Shown: in pieces, positions 1-9,184 of the stretch
Position numbering within the stretch: the stretch's first letter is position 1
How the letters are laid out: every line of letters starts with the position of its first letter
Assembly: GCA_965234335.1 (NCBI GenBank)
Contig: OZ248459.1
Coordinates: forward strand, 1 to 64,000
DNA length: 64,000 bases
From: Leadbetterella lacustris
GTDB taxonomy: Bacteria > Bacteroidota > Bacteroidia > Cytophagales > Spirosomataceae
Reading direction: 5' to 3'
Position numbers and translations under genes: made by a program
The notes under the pieces: generated by a model
What the model was told of the DNA's origin: nothing
The model's database searches: none
Seen by the model: the letters and a program-made list of their open reading frames with translations, nothing else

Positions 1-375
1 CAACATGTAATCAAGCTCTTTAAAGAAGTAGTGGAAAGTTTTAAGTTACCTGCCAAGTTTATAGTCAGGAATGACAATGGCAGTCAATTTGTCGCAAAAT
101 CAGTACAAGAATATCTTCTTACCATTGGTGCAACACAAGAATTTACTAAACCAGCCACTCCACAGATGAATGCCCATATTGAATCCTATCATTCAATTAT
201 GGAAAACGCTGTTTGTCAACGTTTTGAGTTTAATGACATGAAAAATTTCAAAGAAACAATGCAGGAGTTTCAAAAATTTTATAATTTCGAAAGAATTCAT
301 AGTGGAGTTGGATATACTAGCCCCTATAAATTTCTTCTTAAAAAAGGAGTTGATTTAAAACAACCCCCTCTTTAA
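1..375 (+). CDS. Transposase C-terminal part (DDE integrase core), cut by window edge
   Basis: The reading frame is open from base 1, so the protein begins upstream of the window; the first GTG at 31 is only an internal codon. The visible part carries the second catalytic Asp in NDNGSQF and the catalytic Glu in NAHIESYHSIME, followed by the FYNFERIHSGVGYTSP stretch that ends integrase-core transposases of the IS3/IS481 type. The element probably ends shortly after the stop, since host-like coding sequence resumes by about 440. The exact terminal inverted repeat cannot be defined because the left end is not in view. Whether the transposase is intact cannot be judged. Confidence 0.8.
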   Translation, partial: QHVIKLFKEVVESFKLPAKFIVRNDNGSQFVAKSVQEYLLTIGATQEFTKPATPQMNAHIESYHSIMENAVCQRFEFNDMKNFKETMQEFQKFYNFERIHSGVGYTSPYKFLLKKGVDLKQPPL

Positions 376-387
376 GACGATTAGTAA

Positions 388-606
388 TTTGGGTTTCACA
401 AAGATAATCCATCTCTAAATTCCGTCCAATATTTATCAGGTTGGTACATTTGTATCATTTTTGGTTATGCCCTGGGCAAAAACGAGATCAGTTTGGCTGG
501 AGCTATTTTGCTATCACATTCTGCCATGGACAGGATGTTTGGTTACGGCTTAAAATTCGAAACGGCTTTTAAAGACACGCATTTAGGTATTATTGGTAAA
601 AAATAA
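388..606 (+). pseudogene. C-terminal relic of a DUF4260 membrane protein
   Basis: There is no start codon, but the frame just after the transposase stays open to a TAA at 604-606. It encodes GYALGKNEISLAGAILLSH followed by MDRMFGYGLKFETAFKDTHLG, which matches what I know of the C-terminus of DUF4260 small membrane proteins (a DRMxGYGLK...FKxTHLG ending). The N-terminal part is missing, apparently replaced by the insertion element upstream. True homology probably begins near 445; the bases before that may be the right end of the IS. No function is known for the family. Confidence 0.6.
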
Positions 607-617
607 AAAAGAATAAG

Positions 618-1028
618 ATGTTTAAAGAATTGATTGGAAAAGAATCCAAAGATATCAGCCCTTCTCCTTTTGGAAGATGGCTCAATGCTAAAATTATAGA
701 TGCAGAAGCTGGTAAGTTGACCCTTGAGTTTTTGGTAAGAGAAGAAATGACCAATCCTGCGGGTATTATGCACGGTGGAGCTATTGCCGGCATTATTGAT
801 GAGGCCATGGGAATGACCACTTTCTCATTGGGGAAAACAGGCTTTTATGTGGCCATTAATCTTAACATAGACTTTTTAAGACCAGGCAAGTCGGGTGAAA
901 AATTAAGGGTGATTGCTGAGGTGATACGCGATGGACGCACTATGGCCCATGCTGAGTGTAAAGTTTTCAATGAAGAGGGCAAGCTTATAGCTAAAGCGAC
1001 CTCAAACCTAGCACTTACAAAATTCTAA
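618..1028 (+). CDS. PaaI-type hotdog-fold thioesterase
   Basis: A 136-residue protein with the hotdog-fold signature of the PaaI/YbgC-like acyl-CoA thioesterases: HGG at residues 52-54 followed by the DEAMG helix (catalytic acid near 61-62) and the FLRPGKSGEKL strand. These enzymes hydrolyse acyl- or aryl-CoA thioesters in the cytoplasm; the substrate cannot be read from the sequence. The length is normal. The gene lies 4 bp before the TolC gene, but it may simply share a transcript rather than a pathway with the efflux genes. Confidence 0.8.
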   Translation: MFKELIGKESKDISPSPFGRWLNAKIIDAEAGKLTLEFLVREEMTNPAGIMHGGAIAGIIDEAMGMTTFSLGKTGFYVAINLNIDFLRPGKSGEKLRVIAEVIRDGRTMAHAECKVFNEEGKLIAKATSNLALTKF

Positions 1029-1032
1029 GATT

Positions 1033-2379
1033 ATGAAAAAACTGTTTTATGTGTTAGTTTTTTTGTTCTTTTGGCAAAAAATATCTGCACAATCGAGCAT
1101 TTTGCAATCCTATATCAACCAAGGTTTGGAAAGTAATTTGTCTCTGAAACAAGAAAATTTGGAGCTTCAAAAAGCTCTTAAAAGTATAGATATAGCCAAG
1201 TCAAATCTTTTCCCGAAAATCAGTTTTTCGCCAAATTATACCTTGGCTGCTGGAGGTCGTAGGTTAGATTTCCCAATAGGCGACTTGCTCAATCCGGTCT
1301 ATTCTACGTTGAATCAATTGACTAAAACCAATAATTTTCCGCAAGTCGAGAACGTGAGTCAATTATTAGCTCCAAACAACTTTCATGAAACGAAATTTGT
1401 GATTCAATACCCGATATTTAATCCTGATATCAAGAATAATATTGCTTTGCAAAAAGAAATTTTACAGTCGGAATATGCCAAAAAGAAATATTTAGAATAC
1501 GAACTCAAGCACAATATAGAACATGCTTATTATCAATATTTACAATCTCTGGAGGCTATAAAAATCTATGAAAATTCTCGAGGTGTCTTGTTGGATATAA
1601 ACGCTTTGAACCAAAAACTTTTGTCTAGCCATGTGATTTTGAAAGACGTAGTGCTGTCGTCTGAATATGATTTAGAAAAGCTTGAACAGCAAATTGTTGA
1701 GGCAAAAAAGAATAATGTATTGGCCAAGGCATATTTCAATTTCCTGATAAACAGGTCATTAGAAGAGCCAGTGGAAGCAGACACCGTACTTATTTCCAGT
1801 CTTCCATTAGTCAATCAGCTAAAGACTTACACCCAGTCAGCCTATGAAAACAGACCTGAGTTTGATCAAATAAACAGTGGGAAACGTATTAATCAGTCGC
1901 TACTGAATTTGCAGCAAAAAAACGCCAAACTTCCTCAAGTATTCGTGGGTGCAAATACCGGTTTTCAGGGATTTGGCTATAATTTATCGGGTCAGGCTTA
2001 TCTCATTGCCCAATTGGGGCTCAATTGGGACCTTTTTCATGGGTACGAGAAAAAACATAAAATAGAACAAACTAAGATTTCTACAGAAATATTGAATGTG
2101 AAACTGGAGGAAACTAAAAACCAGATGCAATTGCAGGTTCTGCAAAAGTACAAAGAGCTTCAGGCAAGTATTTCCAACTTAGGTTCGCTCAAAGGAGGTA
2201 TAGAAAAAACACAGAAAATCTATGATTTGGTAAATAGTCGCTATAAAAACGGGAACGCCATTTTTATGGAGGTTTCCAAGGCACAAAACGATTTGTTGAT
2301 TGCCAAACTGACCGAATCACTCAACAAATATGATATATGGGTAAAATATGCCGACTTAAAAAAAGTGAGTGGAATGTGA
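1033..2379 (+). CDS. TolC-family outer membrane efflux channel
   Basis: 448 residues with a cleavable signal peptide (MKKLFYVLVFLFFWQKISAQ, cleavage after AQ). The rest is the repeated long-helix architecture of outer membrane efflux proteins, with two related halves rich in Gln/Lys/Leu coiled-coil segments and the NGNAIFMEVSKAQNDLL motif typical of the second half. It should form the trimeric outer membrane duct of a tripartite pump. It is followed by the adaptor (2553) and RND pump (3615) genes on the same strand, with a repeat cluster in the only large gap. The pump substrate is unknown. Confidence 0.9.
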   Translation: MKKLFYVLVFLFFWQKISAQSSILQSYINQGLESNLSLKQENLELQKALKSIDIAKSNLFPKISFSPNYTLAAGGRRLDFPIGDLLNPVYSTLNQLTKTNNFPQVENVSQLLAPNNFHETKFVIQYPIFNPDIKNNIALQKEILQSEYAKKKYLEYELKHNIEHAYYQYLQSLEAIKIYENSRGVLLDINALNQKLLSSHVILKDVVLSSEYDLEKLEQQIVEAKKNNVLAKAYFNFLINRSLEEPVEADTVLISSLPLVNQLKTYTQSAYENRPEFDQINSGKRINQSLLNLQQKNAKLPQVFVGANTGFQGFGYNLSGQAYLIAQLGLNWDLFHGYEKKHKIEQTKISTEILNVKLEETKNQMQLQVLQKYKELQASISNLGSLKGGIEKTQKIYDLVNSRYKNGNAIFMEVSKAQNDLLIAKLTESLNKYDIWVKYADLKKVSGM

Positions 2380-2382
2380 TGT

Positions 2383-2505
2383 CACTTCGGCTTCGCTCAG
2401 TGACCGCTGCTTCGCTCGGTGACCGCTGCTTCGCTCAGTGACCGCGACTTCGCTTAGTGACCGCGACTTCGCTCAGTGACCGCGGCTTTGCTCGGTGACC
2501 GAAGT
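2383..2505 (+). repeat. Six-copy 19-bp tandem repeat between tolC-like and adaptor genes
   Basis: A 19-bp unit of the form CGCTGCTTCGCTCGGTGAC is repeated about six times with small changes (CTTCGCTCAGTGAC core). The array is bounded by TCACTTCGG on the left and CCGAAGTCA on the right, which are near inverted repeats. It is much more GC-rich than its surroundings. Short GC-rich elements with a CTTCGCTCAGTGAC core are common between genes in Bacteroidota. It splits the efflux operon and could act as an mRNA-stabilising or attenuating structure; that role is inference. Confidence 0.85.
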
Positions 2506-2552
2506 CAGAGAATTTTTATTGTTCGGTTTGAATAAAAATATAAAAAAAGAAT

Positions 2553-3599
2553 ATGAAAAAAATATTATTTATTGCACTTACAGTCGGTGCTTTAATTTTC
2601 TCCTGCAAAACCAAAGAAAAGAAAGAAAAGGCCGTTGAAGATTCACAATTGCAAACCATTGAGGTAGCCACGGTGCAAAGTCAAAATCTGACAGACCAAA
2701 TCAACGCTTCGGGTATTCTTGCCTCTAAGTCAGAACTAAAATTGGCCTTTAAGACTGGCGGAATGATAAAGCGTATGTATGCTTCCGAAGGTCAGTCGGT
2801 TTCGGCTGGTCAGCTTTTGGCTGAATTGGATATGTCAGAAATTGACGCTCAAGTGAACCAAGCTAAAATTGGTTTTCAAAAAGCGAAGAGAGATTTTGAA
2901 CGTGTAAAGAAATTGTATGATGACGAGGCAGCAACGCAAACCAACTTTCAAGATGCCAATAGTGGTCTTGAAATAGCTACGCAAGCATTGTCAGCAGCGG
3001 AATACAACCGCAAGCTATCTAAAATTTACGCCCCTGTTGCTGGAAGAATTTTAAGAAAAATTGCAGAGCAAGGTGAGCTGATTGTACCCTTTTCGCCAGC
3101 AATAATTCTTGGAACAGGTGCCAATGCGTATATTTTGAATGTTGGCTTGGCTGATAAAGAAATAGTTAAATTAAAAATAGGTGATAAAGGAAGTGTTGAA
3201 CTTGATGCCTATCCAAACGAGAAATTTTCGGCTCGGGTGAGTCAAATAGCACAAACCATCAATCCCGCCACTGGCACATACGAAGTGGAACTAGAAATGC
3301 AAGCGACCAACAAGAAACTAATTTCCGGCTTTGTGGCTAAGGTTAATATTTTACCGAGTATTACCAACAATAGTTTGGTGCTGCCTATTACAGCCGTTGT
3401 GGAAGCAGATGCTCAGAATGCTTTTGTTTTTGTATTTGATTCTGCAAGCAGTAAAGTTTACAAAAAACCAGTAAAAATTGGGAAGATTTATGAAGATACG
3501 GTCGAGCTCATTGCAGGTGTGGGTCAGGGTGAACAGATAGTTACCCGAGGCAGCGGTTTTGTGGTAGATGGAGAAAAAGTTAAATTATTTCATCCCTAA
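2553..3599 (+). CDS. RND efflux periplasmic adaptor (membrane fusion protein), lipoprotein
   Basis: 348 residues. The N-terminus MKKILFIALTVGALIFSC ends in a lipobox with Cys18, so it should be anchored as a lipoprotein in the periplasm. The body has the split lipoyl/barrel-sandwich fold (MYASEGQSVSAGQLLAELD and YAPVAGRILRKIAEQGELI), a short alpha hairpin around residues 90-145 and a C-terminal beta-barrel and membrane-proximal domain ending in VGQGEQIVTRGSGFVVDGEKV. It would join the pump (3615) to the TolC channel (1033). The gene ends 15 bp before the pump gene. Confidence 0.9.
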   Translation: MKKILFIALTVGALIFSCKTKEKKEKAVEDSQLQTIEVATVQSQNLTDQINASGILASKSELKLAFKTGGMIKRMYASEGQSVSAGQLLAELDMSEIDAQVNQAKIGFQKAKRDFERVKKLYDDEAATQTNFQDANSGLEIATQALSAAEYNRKLSKIYAPVAGRILRKIAEQGELIVPFSPAIILGTGANAYILNVGLADKEIVKLKIGDKGSVELDAYPNEKFSARVSQIAQTINPATGTYEVELEMQATNKKLISGFVAKVNILPSITNNSLVLPITAVVEADAQNAFVFVFDSASSKVYKKPVKIGKIYEDTVELIAGVGQGEQIVTRGSGFVVDGEKVKLFHP

Positions 3600-3614
3600 A
3601 AAGAAACACAAAAG

Positions 3615-6600
3615 ATGAAAATAACAGACTTTTCTGTAAAAAACCACCAGTTTACCATTATCATTTTTATAATGATTATGGCCTTGGGTATGAGTTCTTT
3701 GCTCAATATGCCCAAAGCAGAAGATCCGGTACTGAAGGCCACCTTTAACTCTATCGTTGTGGTATATCCCGGCACAAGCCCTGAAGATATGGAAAAACTC
3801 ATTTTAGAGCCCATTGAGGACAAAATGAGCAGCATTGCAGATATTAAAAAGATGATTTCTTATGCCAATGACGGTGTGGCAACCATCATTATAGAGTTCA
3901 ATCACAATGTGAAAGAGGATGAGAAAAACAACGAGGTTTTGCGAGAGCTAAACAGTCTCAAAAGCAAACTACCGCAAGATATTTTTGCCATGGATGTGTT
4001 CAAATACACCCCTGAAACAGTAAATATCATCCAAGCTGCTTTTTTGTCAGAAACGGCTTCTTATAATGAACTTAAATCTTACGCTGAGGATCTAAAAACA
4101 GAGATAAAAAAGATTAAAAACATTAAGGAGGTAGAGATTCATGCCGCACCAGAAAGAATTGTCCGGATAGCGATAAATACCGATAGGTTGGCTCAATTTA
4201 AGATACCATTGAGTAGAGTAATGCAATTGGTACAGTCTGAAAACCTTAACATTCCGGCTGGAGCCATAGAAATAGGAGATAGGAAAATCAATGTGAAAAC
4301 CTCAGGTTCTTATGAGTCCCTTGATGAAATCAAAAATACGGTCATCAGCACTTCTGGCACTCAGATAACGTATTTGAAAGATGTGGCAGAGGTAAACTTT
4401 GGTTATGAAGACGAAACTTACTTGGCAAGGCTCAATGGCAAAAGAGGGATTTTCATCACAGCTTCTCAGAAAAAGAACACCAATATTTTTGATGTAAATA
4501 AAATACTCTCTCCACTTCTCGAAGATTTTGAAAAGACACTTCCGAGACATATTAAATTTGAGAAAAGCTTCGACCAAGCTTATAGTGTTTCCAAAAGGCT
4601 CTTGGGATTGGGCAGAGATTTTGCGATAGCCATTGTGTTGGTGCTCATCACCCTCATTCCGCTTGGTTTCAGAGCGGCTTTGATTGTAATGATTTCCATT
4701 CCCCTTTCGTTGGCTATTGGTTTGGCAGGTTTGGATGTACTTGGCTATGGCATCAATCAGCTTTCGGTGGTGGGTTTGGTGATTTCACTAGGTTTATTGG
4801 TCGATGATTCCATTGTGGTTGTAGAAAATATCGCTCGATATCTTCGTATGGGTTATACCCGTAAAGAAGCAGCAACCGAAGCCACAAAACAGATAAGTTT
4901 GGCTGTTCTGGGCTGTACAGCTACGTTGATTTTTGCCTTTTTGCCCCTAACTTTCTTGCCAGAATCTGCGGGAGATTTTATCCGAAGCTTGCCTATGGCG
5001 GTTATTACTACAGTTTTAGCCTCGCTTTTTGTCTCATTGACCATAGTTCCGTTTTTGGCCAGTTTGCTGATGCCAAAAGAAGAAAAGGAACATGGAAATG
5101 TTTTTTTACAATTTATGAATAGGGCAATCGACGGTTCTTACAAAAAAGTGCTCAATTGGTCTTTGGCCAACCCATATAAGACCCTTTTTATAACGCTTTT
5201 ACTTTTTGTTGGAAGTTTGGCCATGATAAAAGTGGTGGGAGTGAGCGTTTTTCCAAAGTCAGAGAAACCACAATTTTTGATAAACATAGAAACGCCCTTG
5301 GGAACTTCTCTGAAGTTGACAGATAAGGCCGTACGGTTTGTAGAGCAAATCCTTTCAGAAGACGATTTGGTGAAAAACTATGCCTCTAATATCGGGAAAG
5401 ATAACCCAAGAATCTATTACAATATTTTGCCCAAAGGCGGTACTTCTAGCAATACGGCTCAAATTTTTGTGCAACTGCAAGAAGAAACCGAGGTGCCAGA
5501 AAGAACGGCTTACATCAACGAACTTCGTAAGAAATTTCAGACATATCCGGGAGCTAAAATTAAGGCCATAGAGTTTGAACAAGGTGCTCCAGTAGATGCA
5601 CCCTTATCGGTGAGGATTTTTGGTGAAGACTTGGATTCGCTTAGAAATATCGCCTTGAAAGTAGAAGGACTTTACAAAGCTACAGAGGGTACAATATATG
5701 TCAACAATCCTATCGGGGCTGTAAATACCGATTTGCGGGTGGAAATCAACAAAGATAAAGCTGGTATGATGGGTATAGCTACGGCTGAAATAGACCGTAA
5801 TGTTAGAATGGCCATTTCAGGGCTAAATTTGGGTACTTTTCAAGATAAAAATGGCGATGATTACGAAATAAATATCACCTTACCGAGGGGTAAGACCGTT
5901 TCGGCCGATGTTTTTGACAAAATATATGTATCGTCTCCCATGGGGGCACAAATACCTTTGTCTCAACTCGCAACTATCCGTTTCGAAACCTCCCCAAATA
6001 GAATTCAACACTATGATCAGCAGCGTTTTACGAGTGTTTCTGCTTTTGTAGCGGATGGTTATTTGGCACCAGATGTTCAGTCTGTTTTCAGAGAAAAACT
6101 CGAGAAATTTAAGTTGCCCAAAGGCTACAACATAGCCATAGCTGGAGAGGAGGAACAAAGAGCCCAAACTTTCGGCGGGCTAGGTACCATTATTATTATT
6201 ACGATTTTCGGTATTTTGGCCATTTTGGTGTTGGAATTTAAAACCTTCAAGAGCTCGTTTATTGTGCTTTCGGTTATTCCGTTGGGTGTTATTGGAGCCG
6301 TAGGAATATTGTATTTGGCTGGATATAGTCTTTCATTTACAGCTATTGTAGGTATTATCGCCTTGGCAGGAATCGAGGTTAAAAACTCCATTTTGTTGGT
6401 AGATTATACCAATTATCTAAGAAAAGAAGAAGGTTTGTCCATTGACGAAGCCATTGAAAAGGCTGGAAAAACGAGGTTTATTCCTATAGTTTTGACAACT
6501 ATGACTGCAATTGGAGGGCTTATACCATTGGTTTTGGAGCATTCGCCACTTTACTCACCATTGGCTTTGGTAATAATTGGAGGTTTAATTTCATCCTTAG

Positions 6601-6659
6601 TTTTGACCAGAATCGTAACTCCCGTAATGTATAAACTTCTTCCTCCTACGGTGAAATAA
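3615..6659 (+). CDS. RND-family efflux pump, inner membrane permease
   Basis: 1014 residues, the normal length for AcrB/MexB-type RND permeases. It has the duplicated layout of a membrane helix, large periplasmic porter domain and five further helices in each half. The MPKAEDPVL motif follows helix 1, and the proton-relay helix 4 carries LLVDDSIVVVENIAR near residues 394-408. The second half has the matching GIEVKNSILLVDYTNYLR segment. It should drive proton-coupled export with the upstream adaptor and TolC-like channel. Substrate class (drug or other small molecule) cannot be decided; no CzcA-like metal motif was noted. The operon appears to end here. Confidence 0.93.
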   Translation: MKITDFSVKNHQFTIIIFIMIMALGMSSLLNMPKAEDPVLKATFNSIVVVYPGTSPEDMEKLILEPIEDKMSSIADIKKMISYANDGVATIIIEFNHNVKEDEKNNEVLRELNSLKSKLPQDIFAMDVFKYTPETVNIIQAAFLSETASYNELKSYAEDLKTEIKKIKNIKEVEIHAAPERIVRIAINTDRLAQFKIPLSRVMQLVQSENLNIPAGAIEIGDRKINVKTSGSYESLDEIKNTVISTSGTQITYLKDVAEVNFGYEDETYLARLNGKRGIFITASQKKNTNIFDVNKILSPLLEDFEKTLPRHIKFEKSFDQAYSVSKRLLGLGRDFAIAIVLVLITLIPLGFRAALIVMISIPLSLAIGLAGLDVLGYGINQLSVVGLVISLGLLVDDSIVVVENIARYLRMGYTRKEAATEATKQISLAVLGCTATLIFAFLPLTFLPESAGDFIRSLPMAVITTVLASLFVSLTIVPFLASLLMPKEEKEHGNVFLQFMNRAIDGSYKKVLNWSLANPYKTLFITLLLFVGSLAMIKVVGVSVFPKSEKPQFLINIETPLGTSLKLTDKAVRFVEQILSEDDLVKNYASNIGKDNPRIYYNILPKGGTSSNTAQIFVQLQEETEVPERTAYINELRKKFQTYPGAKIKAIEFEQGAPVDAPLSVRIFGEDLDSLRNIALKVEGLYKATEGTIYVNNPIGAVNTDLRVEINKDKAGMMGIATAEIDRNVRMAISGLNLGTFQDKNGDDYEINITLPRGKTVSADVFDKIYVSSPMGAQIPLSQLATIRFETSPNRIQHYDQQRFTSVSAFVADGYLAPDVQSVFREKLEKFKLPKGYNIAIAGEEEQRAQTFGGLGTIIIITIFGILAILVLEFKTFKSSFIVLSVIPLGVIGAVGILYLAGYSLSFTAIVGIIALAGIEVKNSILLVDYTNYLRKEEGLSIDEAIEKAGKTRFIPIVLTTMTAIGGLIPLVLEHSPLYSPLALVIIGGLISSLVLTRIVTPVMYKLLPPTVK

Positions 6660-6660
6660 G

Positions 6661-7229
6661 TTATTTCCCAGTAAAATCTTTGCGGATTCTACTTCATGAG
6701 GTATCGGTATTGCCGAGGTAGTACGCCAATATTTCATAAGGGCATCTTGAATGAGCTCGGGTTTTTCCGTAATCAGTTTGGCATATCGTTGTTCAGAAGT
6801 GAGTTTTTTAAGATTGATGGTTCGGTTTTGAAGCTTTGTAAAATTACTCAACAACAATAATTGACCCCATTCCCTGATTTCCGGGAAATGATGAAAGTGT
6901 TTTTGTACGGTTCTTAATCTATTTGACAAACTTTACAGGCTGTAATGTCTTGAAAAGTTATTAGACTTGGCGTTGTTCGAAAAAAAAGAAAATTGTCGAC
7001 GAATTTTGAAGATTCGTAATCTTCGTTGGTGACTTCCTTGGTGTCGGTATTAAATGCAGACTACTTTGTTTAACCTTCTTCAATAAAATCTGTAAGCATA
7101 TTAACTTTCCATTCATGAAGCTAAATTTTGCCTTTTTCTATTTCTTTAAAACTTAAAACTTCTGAAAACTGAGCGACTATTTCTTCAGTTATTGGGCGAA
7201 TTTGTTGGAAATGAGAGTTTTTTATCCAT
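6661..7229 (-). pseudogene. Decayed Crp/Fnr-family transcription regulator
   Basis: Pieces of one Crp/Fnr protein lie in order on the minus strand but in different frames. The N-terminal cyclic-nucleotide-binding start (FQQIRPITEEIVAQFSEVL) is near 7213-7121. A middle part (NTDTKEVTNEDYESSKFVDNF) is near 7050-6985. The dimer helix and linker (NFTKLQNRTINLKKLTSEQR, then KPELIQ) is near 6850-6740. The helix-turn-helix end (SRIRKDFTGK) finishes at 6661. At least two frameshifts and several stops separate them, including a TGA inside the recognition helix. A functional regulator cannot be made. The relic abuts the repeat array that precedes the Fic gene. Confidence 0.75.
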
Positions 7230-7269
7230 TTTCCGGTGTTAGGTAAGCTATTTTTTGAAAACAATGGTT

Positions 7270-7775
7270 TTTTTAATCCTAACCTGAGCATTAAGGTCAA
7301 AAAGTTAGTAAACATTAAAATGGGTAATATTTTAATTTATGTGCTTATTCTGACCTCATCATTAATGTCAAAAAATGAGCAAACATTAAAATGTGTAGTA
7401 TTTTAATGTATGTGTTGATTCTGACCTCATCATTAATGTGAAAAAGAGAGTAAACATTAAAATGTGTAGTATTTTAATGTATGTTTTAGTTCTGACCTCA
7501 CGATTAATGTCAAAAAATGAGTAAACATTAAAATAGATAGCATTTTGATGTATGTGCTTATTCTGACCTCATCATTAATGTCAAAAAATGAGTAAACATT
7601 AAAATGTGTAGTATTTTAATGTATGTGTTAATTTTAGCTTCACGATTAAGGTTAAAAAATGAGTAAACATTAAAATGGGTATTATTTTAATGTATGTACT
7701 AATTTTAACCTCACGATTAATGTCAAAAAATGAGTAAACATTAAAAACATATATATTTTAATGTATACTATGTAA
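7270..7775. repeat. 71-bp-period tandem array of TTAATGT palindromes upstream of fic
   Basis: AAACATT recurs at exactly 7310, 7381, 7452, 7523, 7594, 7665 and 7736, a constant 71-bp period, with partial units at both ends. Each unit contains the palindrome ACATTAAAAT-7 bp-ATTTTAATGT (for example 7383-7409) and a further TTAATGT that faces the ACATTAA of the next unit across 14 bp. Sequence between the palindromes is also conserved (CTGACCTCATCATTAATGTCAAAAAATG). It ends 9 bp before the -7 box of the Fic gene. It could be a multi-site operator or a simple expanded satellite. It is not CRISPR, because the intervening sequence does not vary. Confidence 0.9.
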
Positions 7776-7783
7776 ATTATTAT

Positions 7784-7791
7784 TATATTTG
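7784..7791 (+). promoter_or_regulatory. Putative -7 box of the fic promoter
   Basis: TATATTTG fits the Bacteroidota -7 consensus TAnnTTTG and lies 36 bp before the Fic start codon. No clear TTG -33 element is visible; the last palindrome half of the 71-bp array occupies that area, which would suit control by a protein that binds the array. Confidence 0.5.
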
Positions 7792-7827
7792 TGAGTTAAA
7801 AATCTACAAATAAACCATTTATAATCA

Positions 7828-8961
7828 ATGGCTCAATCTCTTTATTCGATTAATCCTGACCGAAATGTGGCTTGGAATACACTCCCAATGTTGCCGATTC
7901 ATCAAGATTTGTACCGCGACTTTGACATTATGGATAGTTTGATAGAAGCCAAGGCGGCTATATCGAGGTTACAAGGCCGCTCTATAGTAATGTCCGACCC
8001 ATCGGTGCTTATTAATTCGGTGATTTTACAAGAAGCACGGTTTTCTACAGAAATTGAAAATATTTTCACGACTGAGGACGAGCTTTACAAGGCATTTGGC
8101 GAAGAAATTGAAACCGAAACGGGTGATGTCAAAGAGGTATTACATTACAGGGAGGCCATTTGGCAAGGTTTCGAACATCTAAAAAAGAGGGGCAAATTTG
8201 ATATCGAATATTTATTGAAAATATACCGAACTGTAAAAAAAGCCAACGATGGGTTTAGGCCGCCACAGTCAAAAGTATATATAAAACAGGGTGGAACAGG
8301 TCCTAATGCAGGTAAAGTCATATATACGCCGCCGTCGGGTGACGAACTGATTAAGCAACTTTTGACCAATTTGGTGGCGTTTATAAATGATGATAAAACC
8401 TACAAAATTGACCCGCTTTTGAAAATGATAATTGCCCATTACCAATTTGAGGCCATTCACCCATTTAGAGATGGCAACGGTCGTGTAGGTAGAATTTTAA
8501 ATATTCATATTCTTGCACAAAAGGGCATATTGGACCTTCCGGTACTGTTTTTGAGCAAATATATCCTAGAAACCAAGGATCAGTATTATAACCTTTTGGC
8601 TGGTGTTTCGCAGAGAGGCGGCTGGAAAAGCTGGCTCAAGTATATGCTAAAAGCCATAGAGCTGACGGCCAATAATTCATATCAGAAAATTAATGAAATA
8701 GTAGAGTTGAAAAAATCAATTACGGATATTTTGGTAAATAGTAAAGAGTTTACACGTCCAGAAGGCTTGGCTGATATGATATTTACACAACCATATTCTA
8801 AAGTTAAGCACTTTACATCTAGCAAAATGTATGCAGAGAATACCGCAAGAAAATACCTAGAACGACTATGTGAAAAGCCGTTTAATATCTTGCAAAAGAA
8901 GCGAATTAGCGGCAACGACTATTTTGTAAATATAGACTTTGTCAGGATTTTGGGAGAATAA
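7828..8961 (+). CDS. Fic-family AMP-transferase-type protein, class II (self-inhibited)
   Basis: 377 residues. The Fic core motif HPFRDGNGRVGR starts at residue 211 and is complete, including the catalytic His and the anion-hole GNGR. Upstream, STEIEN at residues 73-78 matches the (S/T)xxxE(G/N) inhibitory helix motif of class II Fic proteins, so the enzyme should be held inactive by its own N-terminal domain. A Fic_N region precedes it and a winged-helix-like C-terminal region follows (about 300-377). Fic proteins transfer AMP or other phosphate-containing groups to proteins; the target is unknown. It stands alone behind the 71-bp repeat array, with no separate antitoxin gene. Confidence 0.9.
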   Translation: MAQSLYSINPDRNVAWNTLPMLPIHQDLYRDFDIMDSLIEAKAAISRLQGRSIVMSDPSVLINSVILQEARFSTEIENIFTTEDELYKAFGEEIETETGDVKEVLHYREAIWQGFEHLKKRGKFDIEYLLKIYRTVKKANDGFRPPQSKVYIKQGGTGPNAGKVIYTPPSGDELIKQLLTNLVAFINDDKTYKIDPLLKMIIAHYQFEAIHPFRDGNGRVGRILNIHILAQKGILDLPVLFLSKYILETKDQYYNLLAGVSQRGGWKSWLKYMLKAIELTANNSYQKINEIVELKKSITDILVNSKEFTRPEGLADMIFTQPYSKVKHFTSSKMYAENTARKYLERLCEKPFNILQKKRISGNDYFVNIDFVRILGE

Positions 8962-9184
8962 AGTTGGGTTTGGAAGTTTTAGCACAAAATGTAAGACAGC
9001 TCGTTTTTCGTAATGCGATTTCACCATTTGAAGTTCTAGCAAAGCTTTAAAATTTGTTACATGTTTTCTAATATAACTTTTATTACATAAGAATATAGTG
9101 TGTTTTTAAACAGTCAAATTTGCAATAAAAACTTTTTTTAGTTTAAATTGCGATTCAATTACAAATAACTCTAAAACTAGAAAC

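Noticed and set aside
7310..7775. Possible CRISPR array (regular repeats)
   Set aside because: The sequence between the palindromes is conserved from unit to unit, so there are no spacers; there are no cas genes. It is a plain tandem array.
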